A stretch of 35,113 bases of DNA from Anaerolineae bacterium (GCA_013177815.1 JABLXM010000011.1:1-35113); one strand, 5' to 3'; positions 6,538 to 15,356 are shown, counted from the stretch's first letter. Numbers and translations: made by a program. The notes: generated from the sequence alone by a model not told the origin.

Positions 6538-8847
6538 TCAAATACGCAGAAGCTTTCGCCACCAGGCATTCAGGAGCGGGAACAGCATTTGGCGGAACGC
6601 TACCCGAGTACTTTTATCATCGGCAAGGTGATCGCTAAATGATTCGCGCTGGAATTGTTCCAGGAGGACAGCAGCTTGATAACGCACCTGGGGGACCCGG
6701 TCAGTGATACGGGCGATGCGCTCCTGGGGCGTCCAGCCCGGTTCCGGGCGGTCGCCGGACAAATAGAGATAACCGTTCACCAGGGCATAGCGCCTGGCGA
6801 TGGGCGAGAGTTGGGAGAAGCGCGACCAGGCGGTCAACCAGCCCGGTATACGGATGTTCCTGGCTGTGAGCAATTTCTCGGTAATTTCAGGGATGGATCT
6901 GCCGCGCAAATCTGGAGAGCGGTTCACGATCATAGTGAGGGTCAACGCAATCGCGAGCAGCAGCGAGAGGACGATGACGGTCAACCAGGGGAAAGCCGGG
7001 ACAGCATCCCCGGCGATAGCACCCGCATCTTCAGGCGGCTCGCCGAATATTCGCCCGGCGAACGGATCAGCGCCTTCGCGATCCGCTTCACCCTCCAAAC
7101 CCTCACGTGAAAAGATACCACCTTCATCATCCCGTTCCTGGGGGAATACGGTCTCCGGCTGACTGGCAGTTGGTTCAAATTCGACCCAGCCATAATCCGG
7201 GAAGTAGACTTCGGGCCAGGCATGGCTATCCTTGGTGCGCACCTCGTAGGCTTCGCCCCGATAGACACCTTCGGCATAACCCACCGCCATGCGCGCCGGA
7301 ATACCAACCGAGCGAATCAACAAGACGGCAGCAGAAGCATAATAGTTACAAAATCCCTCCCGAGATTCAAAGAGGAACCACTCCAGGGGATCACGGTCGA
7401 TGGGATGGGGATCGACAGTGACTTTATATTCAATGTTGTTACGGAGGTATGACGTTATCGCCATGACCTTGTCATAGGGCGCATCCAAGCCGGCTGTTAT
7501 CTGTTGCGCCAGAGCCTGGAAATCCGTCGCCAACTGCTCCGGAACGTCCAGGTACAAATCTTCGATGTAGGACGGATAATCTCGAACAGTCGAACGAAGC
7601 TGGCTGACGGTTGGCGCACCAAGCCAGACGCGCATCTGAACCTCATCCCCGATGCCAATAGTTGGATCAACGACGAGGGCAACAAAATCAAAGGTGCCAT
7701 CCGGCATGTGCTGACCGATGACCTCCACCATACGGTCGACGGACAATGGGGGCGCCGGCGCAAAGATGGTGCGCTGGGCCCGGGTTTGGGGGGAGACCTG
7801 AATAGATATTTCCTTGCGCCCGCGCCAATCCGGGTATGGCAAAGACCATTGGGATGTATACATGGTCATGGCGTCGGTGAGCGTGCTGCGCCATTGACCA
7901 TTTTCATAACGATCATAGGTATGCCCGCGCCAATAGATGCGAATGTTATCCACTTCTAGCGGGTTGAGGTAAACCTTGAAGACAACGCTCTCGCCCAGGG
8001 CAGCACCACTGCCCAAGGAAAGGCTATTGCCAAAATCGCCCGTGCTGACGCCGCTGTTCTGCAAGCCCAAAACAATATTTTCGAATCGATCTTCCAAATT
8101 CTTCCAAATACCGGAAACACCACTTGCGGACGAGGGACGAAAGAAATCAATCAGACCAGTCAAGTTCCAGGTGAGGAGCAAGAGCAGGGAACCAGCGATG
8201 AGCGCACTGCGCCCAATGCCATAGCCGGTATCATAGTCAACACGCATGGACTGATCTTCCCAGCGACGGCGTGAATGCAAATAGAACAACCTGGCGATGA
8301 GAAAGAGGACAACCAAGACAAAGACACCGGTATACCTGGCAGGATGTTTGAGGAAAGGATGATAGAAATCAACGAGAAAGATAGAAACACCGGCAAGTAT
8401 GACCGCAAGCCAGGGTTTTCCACGGCGGATGAAGTTGTAGCCACCGAGAACGCCAATGCTCCAAAAGAGTATACCCATCACGGTCAGGAACAACAACGGG
8501 GTCGTAACCGGCTGATTACTGAGCACCAGCCGCAACGAATCAGACAACTCGCCGAGCCAGTGGCGGATCATTTCCATGAAAGGAATTTCTTGACCGGGCA
8601 AGCGGCTCATCTGCCAGGGAACGACCAGCAGGCTGACAAGCACCAGCGCCAATTTCGCGTGCCAATCCTGAATGCGGAGATAACCAATCGCCAAGCCAGC
8701 GGCAACCCCAAGGATCACCAGGAACTCGATGCGGGAAAGATCCGGGGTCCACTTGGTGAGGCTGAGCCGCACGGCAGGCAGCCACAACCCGATCAACAGA
8801 AGGATCACGGAGGGAAGATCCCACCAACGTTTCGTGTTCACATCCAC
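6538..8847 (-). CDS. TgpA-like membrane transglutaminase (DUF3488 + transglutaminase core)
   Basis: About 769 aa. Several N-terminal membrane helices (LPSVILLLIGLWLPAVRL onward, through about residue 250) carry a large extracytoplasmic region. This ends in a transglutaminase-like cysteine protease fold. The catalytic Cys is in REGFCNYYASA (Cys500 from this start), and the His and Asp are in DSHAWPEVYFPDYGW. Another membrane helix (FPWLTVIVLSLLLAIALTLTMI) and a cytoplasmic tail (DUF4129-like) complete the TgpA architecture. The open frame reaches a TTG at 8883, but that TTGACG looks like a -35 box; GTG 8847 lies six bases after a -10 box, implying leaderless initiation. GTG 8841 is also possible. 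Substrates of this family are poorly known. The usual MoxR and DUF58 neighbours are absent. Confidence 0.9.
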   Translation of the reverse strand: MDVNTKRWWDLPSVILLLIGLWLPAVRLSLTKWTPDLSRIEFLVILGVAAGLAIGYLRIQDWHAKLALVLVSLLVVPWQMSRLPGQEIPFMEMIRHWLGELSDSLRLVLSNQPVTTPLLFLTVMGILFWSIGVLGGYNFIRRGKPWLAVILAGVSIFLVDFYHPFLKHPARYTGVFVLVVLFLIARLFYLHSRRRWEDQSMRVDYDTGYGIGRSALIAGSLLLLLTWNLTGLIDFFRPSSASGVSGIWKNLEDRFENIVLGLQNSGVSTGDFGNSLSLGSGAALGESVVFKVYLNPLEVDNIRIYWRGHTYDRYENGQWRSTLTDAMTMYTSQWSLPYPDWRGRKEISIQVSPQTRAQRTIFAPAPPLSVDRMVEVIGQHMPDGTFDFVALVVDPTIGIGDEVQMRVWLGAPTVSQLRSTVRDYPSYIEDLYLDVPEQLATDFQALAQQITAGLDAPYDKVMAITSYLRNNIEYKVTVDPHPIDRDPLEWFLFESREGFCNYYASAAVLLIRSVGIPARMAVGYAEGVYRGEAYEVRTKDSHAWPEVYFPDYGWVEFEPTASQPETVFPQERDDEGGIFSREGLEGEADREGADPFAGRIFGEPPEDAGAIAGDAVPAFPWLTVIVLSLLLAIALTLTMIVNRSPDLRGRSIPEITEKLLTARNIRIPGWLTAWSRFSQLSPIARRYALVNGYLYLSGDRPEPGWTPQERIARITDRVPQVRYQAAVLLEQFQRESFSDHLADDKSTRVAFRQMLFPLLNAWWRKLLRI

Positions 8848-8863
8848 GTAATGAGTGTACAAT
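8837..8863 (+). promoter_or_regulatory. Promoter of the PAP2 phosphatase gene
   Basis: TTCACA (8837-8842) lies 15 bp before TACAAT (8858-8863). The -10 box shares two bases with the -10 box of the opposing transglutaminase promoter. A leader of about 34 nt with GGAG (8893-8896) would precede the ATG at 8904. Confidence 0.45.
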
Positions 8864-8883
8864 AATAGCAGCCATATCGTCAA
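8854..8883 (-). promoter_or_regulatory. Promoter of the transglutaminase-cyclase unit
   Basis: On the minus strand TTGACG (8883-8878) is separated by 18 bp from TACACT (8859-8854). The predicted transcription start falls at about 8847, exactly on a GTG codon. Confidence 0.5.
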
Positions 8884-8903
8884 TCACCAGATGGAGCAGC
8901 GCC

Positions 8904-9908
8904 ATGCCTTACTGGATGCAAGAGATCGGATGGATACAGGCGATCCAACAGATCGGTTCATTGTTCGAAAGCCCAATGAAAGCGATCAGTTTCTTGGGCA
9001 CCGAGGGTTTTTACCTCATCTTGATGCCCTTCCTCTACTGGTGTGTGGACAGTGCGATCGGGTTTCGGGTGGGCTTGATGTTGCTGCTTTCCAACGGGAT
9101 GAATACCTTCGCCAAAGTGGCACTCCACAACCCGCGTCCGTACTGGGTGGACAACCGCATCATCCCCTACGCACATGAGACGTCGTTCGGAGCGCCCTCC
9201 GGGCATGCGATGAACTCTGCCAGCATCTGGGGATTGCTGGCGGCATCGATCAGGCGCAGGTGGCTGACGATCGTCTGCGTCGTTACCATCATCCTGATCG
9301 GATTCTCAAGGGTGTACCTGGGCGTTCATTTCATTTCGGACGTGTTGCTGGGCTGGCTGCTCGGAGCAGCGCTGCTGGTGGTCTTCATCCGGCTCGACCC
9401 GGTGATGGCAGAGATGCTCCGCAGAAGGTCAATGTGGCAAATAACGCTAATCTGCATCGCGAGCTCCATCGCCATCTTGATCATGATCGCGCTACCGGTC
9501 TGGTTGATGGGAGATTGGCAGGCGCCTGCAACCTGGCAGGAACTGGCAGCGCGGGCGGATGCGAACACCCCTATCCATCCGCTGAACCTGACAAATGCCT
9601 TCACGATCTCCGGCATCTGGCTGGGCACGACGTTGGGGTACGCTTGGTTCAAACAGCTCAAGATCGGAAGAATCAACAAAGGAACATTTGGGAATTTGGC
9701 GCTAAGATACCTGGTGGGGATGGCAGGCGTCATAATCCTGTGGTATGGATTGGGACAGGTGCTGCCACGGAACGAGGATGTGGTATCCTATGGGTTGCGA
9801 TACGTACGATACGCGCTAATCGGGGCATGGATCGTGTTATTCGCGCCGATGTTATTCGTTAAGCTAAGGCTGATAAATAACCAGACAATGGTAAAGGAGG
9901 TTGAATGA
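8904..9908 (+). CDS. PAP2-family membrane phosphatase
   Basis: 334-aa integral membrane phosphatase of the PAP2/type 2 phosphatidic acid phosphatase superfamily. All three active-site motifs are visible: K71-x6-R78-P79 (KVALHNPRP), P98-S-G-H101, and S-R136-x5-H142 followed by D146 (SRVYLGVHFISD). Hydrophobic helices flank and follow the motifs. An additional C-terminal membrane region (helices near residues 178-200, 235-250, 266-285 and 299-320) makes it longer than minimal PAP2 enzymes. Likely substrates are lipid phosphates such as undecaprenyl pyrophosphate or phosphatidic acid, which would suit a surface-polysaccharide producer; this is inference. GGAG seven bases upstream supports the start. 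The stop overlaps the next gene's ATG (ATGA). Confidence 0.92.
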   Translation: MPYWMQEIGWIQAIQQIGSLFESPMKAISFLGTEGFYLILMPFLYWCVDSAIGFRVGLMLLLSNGMNTFAKVALHNPRPYWVDNRIIPYAHETSFGAPSGHAMNSASIWGLLAASIRRRWLTIVCVVTIILIGFSRVYLGVHFISDVLLGWLLGAALLVVFIRLDPVMAEMLRRRSMWQITLICIASSIAILIMIALPVWLMGDWQAPATWQELAARADANTPIHPLNLTNAFTISGIWLGTTLGYAWFKQLKIGRINKGTFGNLALRYLVGMAGVIILWYGLGQVLPRNEDVVSYGLRYVRYALIGAWIVLFAPMLFVKLRLINNQTMVKEVE

Positions 9909-10120
9909 GCAAGATCATCCGATTTACAGCAGGGGCGCTCCTCGGCGGCATCTTTGGGGCTGGGTTGGCGTTGTTACTGGCACCCTATAACGGTACAGAG
10001 CTGCGCGGAAGGATTACCGATACGGCGCAGGGTGTATTCACTGACATCCAACAGGCTGCCAATGAGCGACGGGCAATCCTGGAACAGGACCTGGCGCGCT
10101 TACGCAGTCCACGGCAGTAA
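9905..10120 (+). CDS. YtxH-like small membrane protein
   Basis: 71-aa protein. A glycine-rich hydrophobic helix (TAGALLGGIFGAGLALLLAPYNG, about residues 8-30) is followed by a charged amphipathic helix (GTELRGRITDTAQGVFTDIQQ). The ALLLAPYNGTELRGRI junction is the hallmark of the YtxH/gas-vesicle-GvpP-like family, often linked to envelope stress but without a defined biochemical role. The start is fixed by AAAGGAGG and a 4-bp ATGA overlap with the PAP2 gene, implying translational coupling. A strong terminator follows 25 bp downstream. Confidence 0.85.
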   Translation: MSKIIRFTAGALLGGIFGAGLALLLAPYNGTELRGRITDTAQGVFTDIQQAANERRAILEQDLARLRSPRQ

Positions 10121-10144
10121 ACAGGATAAACAAGGTGCAAAACT

Positions 10145-10186
10145 GCGCCCGGTCGTGATTTCAGACCGGGCGCGTATCAGTTTTTT
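10145..10186 (+). terminator. Strong rho-independent terminator
   Basis: A perfect 10-bp GC-rich stem, GCGCCCGGTC/GACCGGGCGC (10145-10154 with 10164-10173), has a 9-nt loop and is followed seven bases later by six T residues (10181-10186). It ends the PAP2-YtxH unit. On the opposite strand a TTTT follows the stem within a few bases, so it may also stop the convergent protease gene. Confidence 0.75.
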
Positions 10187-10204
10187 CGATTGCGACAACT
10201 TATT

Positions 10205-12154
10205 TCAGGGAATAGCCCGAAAGCGATAATTGGCGTCCTGACGGGTGTAGCGCGTGGTTCCACTGACGACCAGAATGACATGCGAATATTTTGCGCCATC
10301 GATCTGTTGGGTGAAAGTTTGCCCAGGCTCGATCGTGAATTGCGCGACTTCTGTTTGAGTTCCCTTGTAAATCAGCGACAAGCGGAAGGTTTGCGGCAGA
10401 ATATTCCGGATGCGGACAAAGCCAGCAGTTTGCCAGCCGCCGTCATCGCTCTCGAAGTCGGTGGTGTAACCGATGGCGGGAACAGCAATATCGTCGACCA
10501 GTATGCCCTCGCCATTAACAGCAGCATCCGTGACATACTCGAAGCGCACCTGAACCTGTTTGCCAGCAAATTCTGAAAGGTCAACTTCTTCCTCAATCCA
10601 GCCGTTCGAGACGCCGTTATAGCCCCAGCCGAAGCTGTTACCGGAAGGATCATCAGCGGTACCGGAGGGAGTATCCAAGATGCGCCAAGATTCGCCATCT
10701 TCACTGACCACGACATAAGTGTAGTCGTAATCCTTTTCCAGGTCATACCAGGTCATGTAAGTCATGGTGATGGGAGCCGTGACGTTGGTGAAGTCAAACG
10801 AGCGGGTGATGGTCATATCCGATTCGTCACCCTTGTTCGACCACATGGCGTAATCGCCCGAGTAAGCCCCCTGCGGGATTACACCGACCTGGCTGTCGCC
10901 CTGGAATTCGAGGGTGTAGGGACGATCGCATGCCAGTGAGATGTAGTCTGTGCCATACTGCCTGACAGTGCGCTGGGTCCAATCCACGGCGCATTGGTCA
11001 AACGATTCGGTATCAGACGTGGTGGGCGCATTGCTATAGTTGGAATAATCAAAGCGACCATCGCCGATGGCGGGATCCATCAGGTAGTTCGCCAGGACCC
11101 AATCCGAAAAGACATCGTCCGCGGTAACGATGGTACCTGTGACGGGGTCCGTTTCGTTCATGCGGGCGAGAACAATATCGATGCTTTCCAACCCGTTCTC
11201 TTCGTCGGCAACCACCGCTTTGGTGGCATCCTCGCCGAAACGATCCAGGAAATAGGTGACGAACATGAAGCCGGCGCCATAATGGGCGGTAGTGGCATCC
11301 GAATCGTTGGGCCAATCGTTCAATTGCAGGTCGGGGTCGGCTACGAACCATTGATCGAAACCGCCAGGATCAAGATCGTTAAGGAAAGTCGCCAATTCGG
11401 AGAAACCTTCGTTCAACCAGGTCTCCTCGTCACGGTCACGGTACCAATGGATCATGTGCTGGAACTCGTGCGCCAACACGCCATATGTAAATTCCTCGGA
11501 TAAGCCGACCACATCCGAGTTAATAAAGAACATCTCATGAGCGTTGGAATATTCATGCGCCAGCGGATTAACCGAATCAACCGAGGAGAAATAACCGGCA
11601 ATGCCCCAACCAAGCCCCCCTCCATATATAATGTACAGGCGAGAATCACCATCAATGCCAGGGGTCCATTCGCTGCCGAAGAACTCGCGGTTGGTGACGT
11701 AGATTTTCTGGTCAAAAGTATCCCCAAGGCGATCCAAGTCGGCACGATCGAAATCCATACCGTTCTCAATCCAAATATAGACGTGATCGCCGATATATTG
11801 CAGGCTGGCGTCGATTTGAAAGCTATCATTGGTATCGGTATTGGTTGCCCAAAATGATTGGCGCTCGCCAGCCTGATAATCCGGCACGGGTCGATCAACC
11901 GTCTCCGGGATTTCCCCTTTGCCCTCCAGCCGCCTGGCGAGATCACGCGGGTTGTTGGCAGGGACCAAGGCATCTTCGAGGGTCTTAAGGGTTACATTAG
12001 CATCATCAGAGAGCGGCGTGCCAAAGTTACCAGTCGCCGTCTCGAAATATTTAAAAAGCGCCCAACCGCCGACGGCGGTGGCAGCCAGGATCAAACAACA
12101 TGAAACGACCACCAAGGCAACGATCAATACAATCAACCATTTAGGGAATACCAT
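10205..12154 (-). CDS. Membrane-anchored HExxH metalloprotease, immune inhibitor A-like
   Basis: About 649 aa. An N-terminal helix (FPKWLIVLIVALVVVSCCLIL) acts as a signal anchor or uncleaved signal peptide; no lipobox is clear. The catalytic domain contains H229-E-F-Q-H233 followed by the Glu-bearing segment WLNEGFSELATF (E249 and E253), the zinc-site layout of gluzincin-type secreted proteases. The C-terminal half resembles the beta-sandwich domains of immune inhibitor A (M6) proteins, with paired repeats such as TYMTWYDLEKDYDYTYVVVSEDG and GILVDDIAVPAIGYTTDFESDDGGW. It probably cleaves extracellular proteins or peptides. ATG 12154 with AAAGGA upstream is preferred; a TTG at 12178 extends the frame. 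It lies 47 bp after the Wzy-like gene. Confidence 0.88.
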   Translation of the reverse strand: MVFPKWLIVLIVALVVVSCCLILAATAVGGWALFKYFETATGNFGTPLSDDANVTLKTLEDALVPANNPRDLARRLEGKGEIPETVDRPVPDYQAGERQSFWATNTDTNDSFQIDASLQYIGDHVYIWIENGMDFDRADLDRLGDTFDQKIYVTNREFFGSEWTPGIDGDSRLYIIYGGGLGWGIAGYFSSVDSVNPLAHEYSNAHEMFFINSDVVGLSEEFTYGVLAHEFQHMIHWYRDRDEETWLNEGFSELATFLNDLDPGGFDQWFVADPDLQLNDWPNDSDATTAHYGAGFMFVTYFLDRFGEDATKAVVADEENGLESIDIVLARMNETDPVTGTIVTADDVFSDWVLANYLMDPAIGDGRFDYSNYSNAPTTSDTESFDQCAVDWTQRTVRQYGTDYISLACDRPYTLEFQGDSQVGVIPQGAYSGDYAMWSNKGDESDMTITRSFDFTNVTAPITMTYMTWYDLEKDYDYTYVVVSEDGESWRILDTPSGTADDPSGNSFGWGYNGVSNGWIEEEVDLSEFAGKQVQVRFEYVTDAAVNGEGILVDDIAVPAIGYTTDFESDDGGWQTAGFVRIRNILPQTFRLSLIYKGTQTEVAQFTIEPGQTFTQQIDGAKYSHVILVVSGTTRYTRQDANYRFRAIP

Positions 12155-12201
12155 TATCAATCTGTCCTTTCCAGCCAATAAACCAATAAATCATTAAACC
12201 A

Positions 12202-13668
12202 TCAAGAATTGGATTTTAACATAATCCATCCGCCGCTACTCACCAAACCCAAAGCAACCCAGATATAAGGCAAACCGAAGGAATCGATGCTAAAGGCTTC
12301 GAACAACAAGCCGATGAGGACAAATATCCCCATCAATCCCAGGGTCGATAGGGACTTGTCCGCCTGCCGCCAGGTCAGGATCGCCTGCCGCGCGATGTGG
12401 TAGAGCCAACCTATAAACAGGGAAAAGCCAATGATCCCGGTCTCTGCCAACAACCGTACCCACAAGCTCTTGATATTGAGCAAGACGTCGGAACGATACA
12501 TCAGGTCCCGTACTTCGACCAATTTCCAGGCATAGGCAGGCAGGGTTTGCGGAAAGTAGAAGCCGGCGTTCCCCAAGCCAACACCGAACCAGGGGTGGTC
12601 ATCAAAAACGCCCATACCCGCCTGCCAATAGACCAGGCGAGATGCGAAGGTCAGTCTTTCAGCGTAATAAATGACAGCATCTGGTCTGGATAGGTCGAAT
12701 TCGAACAAGGCGCGCATGCGCGGGTCCACCTGGCTCAAGCCATACCCAACCCCAAGAACCAGAAGCAGGTAGCCAACCAGGAAAACAATCACAATGCTGG
12801 ACATGATTACACGGGCGGCAAGCTTACTTTGGGTGAATCGACCTTCATAACGACGCATGATGTTCGCCCGCGCCCAGTGGATGGCACGCAGATTGACCCA
12901 GACGAGCAGGAAAGCCAGCATACCCAAAAAGCCCAACAGACCCACACGGGAGAGGGAAAGCCATAGAATGACGGCGCCAGCCAGCAACAAAACATTCTCG
13001 AACGAGAGACCAAGCAAACGAAAGCGATGGACGCTGTGGCGTTTGACGGTGGCAGCGAGCCAGTAGGGCAGGTAGAGCATATTGAGCTGGTGCGCCAACC
13101 AGGACGGTTCGAGCGCGAAACCGGAAACACGCTGCCTGAACAAAGGACCAACCGAGTAGAGATCGTGCACGGTCTTCATCCATTCCGGATAACGATTATC
13201 ACGCGCCCAGTAAATCGCCTGGAGGGCAGACCAGGCAACAATGGCGGCGCCCGCCCAATTGATCAATTTAAAGGTGAATTTGAGTTTACCCGGCTCATCC
13301 ACCCAGGTGGCTGTCGTAAGATAAAAACCAATACCGACCGCCAAGGTCAGCAGGGCATTGAGCGCGTTGAGGCTGATCGAGATACCTTTGAAAGGGGGAA
13401 TTTCAAGAAAAACGGAGAGAAAGGTGGCGAAAACGGCAGCCAGGCAGAACGCCAAGAAGATGCGGACGACACCGGGCAACCGACCACCCATGAAGATATA
13501 GGGGACAAACCAGACGAGAATGAACAATAACAGGAACAAACCCGCCGGCGCGGCGACAGTATCCGAGTGCACCAGGCGGACGACGAGCGGCATGCTGGAT
13601 ACCGGCAACACCAGGAAGATGGCACCCCAAAGAAGCGATTGGCTGACACGCCAGGCTTTAGCGATCAC
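12202..13668 (-). CDS. O-antigen ligase/Wzy-like polysaccharide polymerase
   Basis: 488-aa polytopic membrane protein with about 11-13 hydrophobic segments. It carries the large periplasmic loop and signature of the Wzy/WaaL superfamily (FDDHPWFGVGLGNAGFYFPQ, followed by LLAETGIIGFSLF). These proteins join or polymerise undecaprenyl-linked oligosaccharides on the outer face of the cytoplasmic membrane. Polymerase and ligase cannot be separated from sequence, but the adjacent Wzz-like gene favours polymerase. The start is a GTG that overlaps the wzz-like stop by 11 bp with no strong Shine-Dalgarno, suggesting translation by coupling. Confidence 0.88.
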   Translation of the reverse strand: MIAKAWRVSQSLLWGAIFLVLPVSSMPLVVRLVHSDTVAAPAGLFLLLFILVWFVPYIFMGGRLPGVVRIFLAFCLAAVFATFLSVFLEIPPFKGISISLNALNALLTLAVGIGFYLTTATWVDEPGKLKFTFKLINWAGAAIVAWSALQAIYWARDNRYPEWMKTVHDLYSVGPLFRQRVSGFALEPSWLAHQLNMLYLPYWLAATVKRHSVHRFRLLGLSFENVLLLAGAVILWLSLSRVGLLGFLGMLAFLLVWVNLRAIHWARANIMRRYEGRFTQSKLAARVIMSSIVIVFLVGYLLLVLGVGYGLSQVDPRMRALFEFDLSRPDAVIYYAERLTFASRLVYWQAGMGVFDDHPWFGVGLGNAGFYFPQTLPAYAWKLVEVRDLMYRSDVLLNIKSLWVRLLAETGIIGFSLFIGWLYHIARQAILTWRQADKSLSTLGLMGIFVLIGLLFEAFSIDSFGLPYIWVALGLVSSGGWIMLKSNS

Positions 13669-14464
13669 GAGCGATCAATTTCTTCAAACGGTCGAACGCG
13701 CCTGATTCCAGCGCGATCACCGCCAGAATGAAACCGAGGACTGCGCCGGCAAGCACCATTTCACCGCCGGCATACCTGGTCGGGTGGGAGGACACCTCAG
13801 CGGGCTGGTCAAGGGAGACCAACATGGCGGGATACAAGCCGGACGACGCCTGGCGTTCGGCTTGCAACTGCCGACCTAGCTCAGCCAGCCTGCCCTGCAA
13901 ATCCGCTCGGGAGAGGTCCGCACAGAGGGGTGCAGCGGGATTGGCAGCGGGCACCTGCTCCAGGCAATCCAAGATGAGCGCCTGTTGGCGTTCGAGCGCG
14001 GCGGCAGCTTCTGCATGAGACTGGGCTTCGTTCAACCGTTCAATGGCAACGGCAGCCCAGAGGTTGACCAGGTCGTGTGCCCGGTTAGGATCATCCAGAC
14101 GGGCGCGAAGAACCCAGCGGTAACCAACCCGGTCGAGGAACAAGACGCGATCCATCCCGGCACCCATGATGTCAACGGCGCGGGCATCGGCGCGTTGGAG
14201 GACCTGGTCCATCACGGATGCCGAACGAATCAAGTCACCAATCGCAACGATGCTCTGATCCTCTTCCAGATCGGTCAGGATACCGGTGCGGCTGTAATCG
14301 ATCGAAGTCGTGATAGAAGCGGTAGCTTCATACCTGGCAGGCATGACCTGATGGAGCAACCAACCCGCCACAGCGCCGATGAGCATCATGGCTACCACAG
14401 CCCAGGCGCTGCGATACAAACGGTTAAACAATCGCATCATAGAAAAACCAAGCTCGTCTGACAT
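13658..14464 (-). CDS. Wzz-like polysaccharide chain-length/co-polymerase protein
   Basis: 268-aa polysaccharide co-polymerase-like protein. One N-terminal membrane helix (about residues 20-38, AWAVVAMMLIGAVAGWLLH) leads into a YEATASITTSIDYS segment characteristic of the Wzz domain. A helical extracytoplasmic region follows (ERLNEAQSHAEAAAALERQQALI). A C-terminal helix (about 236-254, MVLAGAVLGFILAVIALE) sits near the end, followed by a basic tail. There is no C-terminal tyrosine kinase domain. It would set chain length together with the overlapping Wzy-like protein. A TAGAAT box about 30-40 bp upstream on the minus strand could be its promoter. Confidence 0.85.
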   Translation of the reverse strand: MSDELGFSMMRLFNRLYRSAWAVVAMMLIGAVAGWLLHQVMPARYEATASITTSIDYSRTGILTDLEEDQSIVAIGDLIRSASVMDQVLQRADARAVDIMGAGMDRVLFLDRVGYRWVLRARLDDPNRAHDLVNLWAAVAIERLNEAQSHAEAAAALERQQALILDCLEQVPAANPAAPLCADLSRADLQGRLAELGRQLQAERQASSGLYPAMLVSLDQPAEVSSHPTRYAGGEMVLAGAVLGFILAVIALESGAFDRLKKLIARDR

Positions 14465-14512
14465 ATCAGGGACTTCCCAACGACATTATGGCTTATTCTA
14501 CCCGCAGAAACG

Positions 14513-14547
14513 CGTAAAAGGGAACCTCGTATGCGTTCCCTTTTACG
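14513..14547. terminator. Bidirectional terminator hairpin
   Basis: A perfect 13-bp inverted repeat (14513-14525 with 14535-14547) has a 9-nt loop. The core GGGAAC/GTTCCC is flanked by AAAA on one side and TTTT on the other, so either strand gives a stem followed by U residues. It separates the lipoprotein gene from the wzz-wzy unit. Confidence 0.65.
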
Positions 14548-14654
14548 TTGACTGCCCTTGAAACCCAGCCGGGGTAATTAGCACCCGGATGACTGAGAGC
14601 AAGAAGCGTTCGACTATTCGACCATCCCCTTCAACGGTTGTCTCGACCCAAGTT

Positions 14655-15350
14655 CTACTTCATGATGAAGTTCACCACGATCAGGTTCTTTTTGCAGTCT
14701 GCGTGCGTGACCAACTGGACAGTATTACTGTACGCTTCACCAGCCAGGTTGTACACCGTCAGATACAGTTCATTTTCAACCAACAACTTGCTCCCAAGCG
14801 CGAGTTCATACCCCCCGGGTCCGTACGACGAGGCAACACCCGTCAGGCTCACCAGGTCAATCGCCTGATTGTCATACTTCCCGGTCAGGACAACGACGTA
14901 ATTCTTCTGGGGCAGCCCATTCTTATCAAGCACCTGTCCGGCTACACCCATCCAGTTACAAGCTTCATTGGGATGAGCGAAGTTTTGGGTGTAGATGGGC
15001 GAGCCTGACTGCATTTCGAGCGGGAATGCGATCGAAGTTGGCGTAAACGGGAGCGGCGTGGCGGTGAACACGACTGTTTCGGTGGGCGTGGCTGGTTCGG
15101 GTGTGGCGGTCGGTTCCAACGTGGCAGTGACTTCAGGCGTCGCAGGCAGTTCAGTGGACGTGAGCATCTCGGTTGCAGTTGGAGGCTGTGTGGCATCGGT
15201 CGGCAACACGGGGCACTCCTCGGTCGGCTGACAAGTGGGGCAAACCACCGTGGGCGGTTGTTGAGTCGCACCCCCGAAAAAATCAAGCGGGATGGCGGAG
15301 CAACTTCCCAGCAAGATTGCGAGCACTACAATGATCAATACACGTCTCAT
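14655..15350 (-). CDS. Secreted lipoprotein with Pro/Thr-rich linker
   Basis: 231 aa. A lipoprotein signal peptide ends in the lipobox L14-G-S-C17, so the mature protein is anchored by a lipidated Cys. A low-complexity Pro/Thr/Glu linker follows (about residues 30-105, repeats of TPT, ATPE and TATLEPT), including a short Cys-rich patch (VVCPTCQPTEECPV). The C-terminal 110 residues (from NWMGVAGQVLDKNGLPQKNYVV) resemble a carboxypeptidase-regulatory-like or transthyretin-like beta-sandwich, often involved in adhesion or carbohydrate binding. Its GGAGG lies inside an inverted repeat. It sits between the polysaccharide operon and a terminator and may be the operon's last gene, 60 bp downstream. 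Confidence 0.82.
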   Translation of the reverse strand: MRRVLIIVVLAILLGSCSAIPLDFFGGATQQPPTVVCPTCQPTEECPVLPTDATQPPTATEMLTSTELPATPEVTATLEPTATPEPATPTETVVFTATPLPFTPTSIAFPLEMQSGSPIYTQNFAHPNEACNWMGVAGQVLDKNGLPQKNYVVVLTGKYDNQAIDLVSLTGVASSYGPGGYELALGSKLLVENELYLTVYNLAGEAYSNTVQLVTHADCKKNLIVVNFIMK

Positions 15351-15356
15351 GTGGAG

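Noticed and set aside
12160-12200. Short direct repeat of TTTATTGG before the protease gene
   Set aside because: Only two copies in AT-rich intergenic sequence; no promoter or binding context to support a function.
15040-15260. Repetitive-looking tract that might be a tandem repeat or CRISPR-like array
   Set aside because: The repetition is the Pro/Thr/Glu-rich linker of the lipoprotein; unit lengths vary and there are no spacers.
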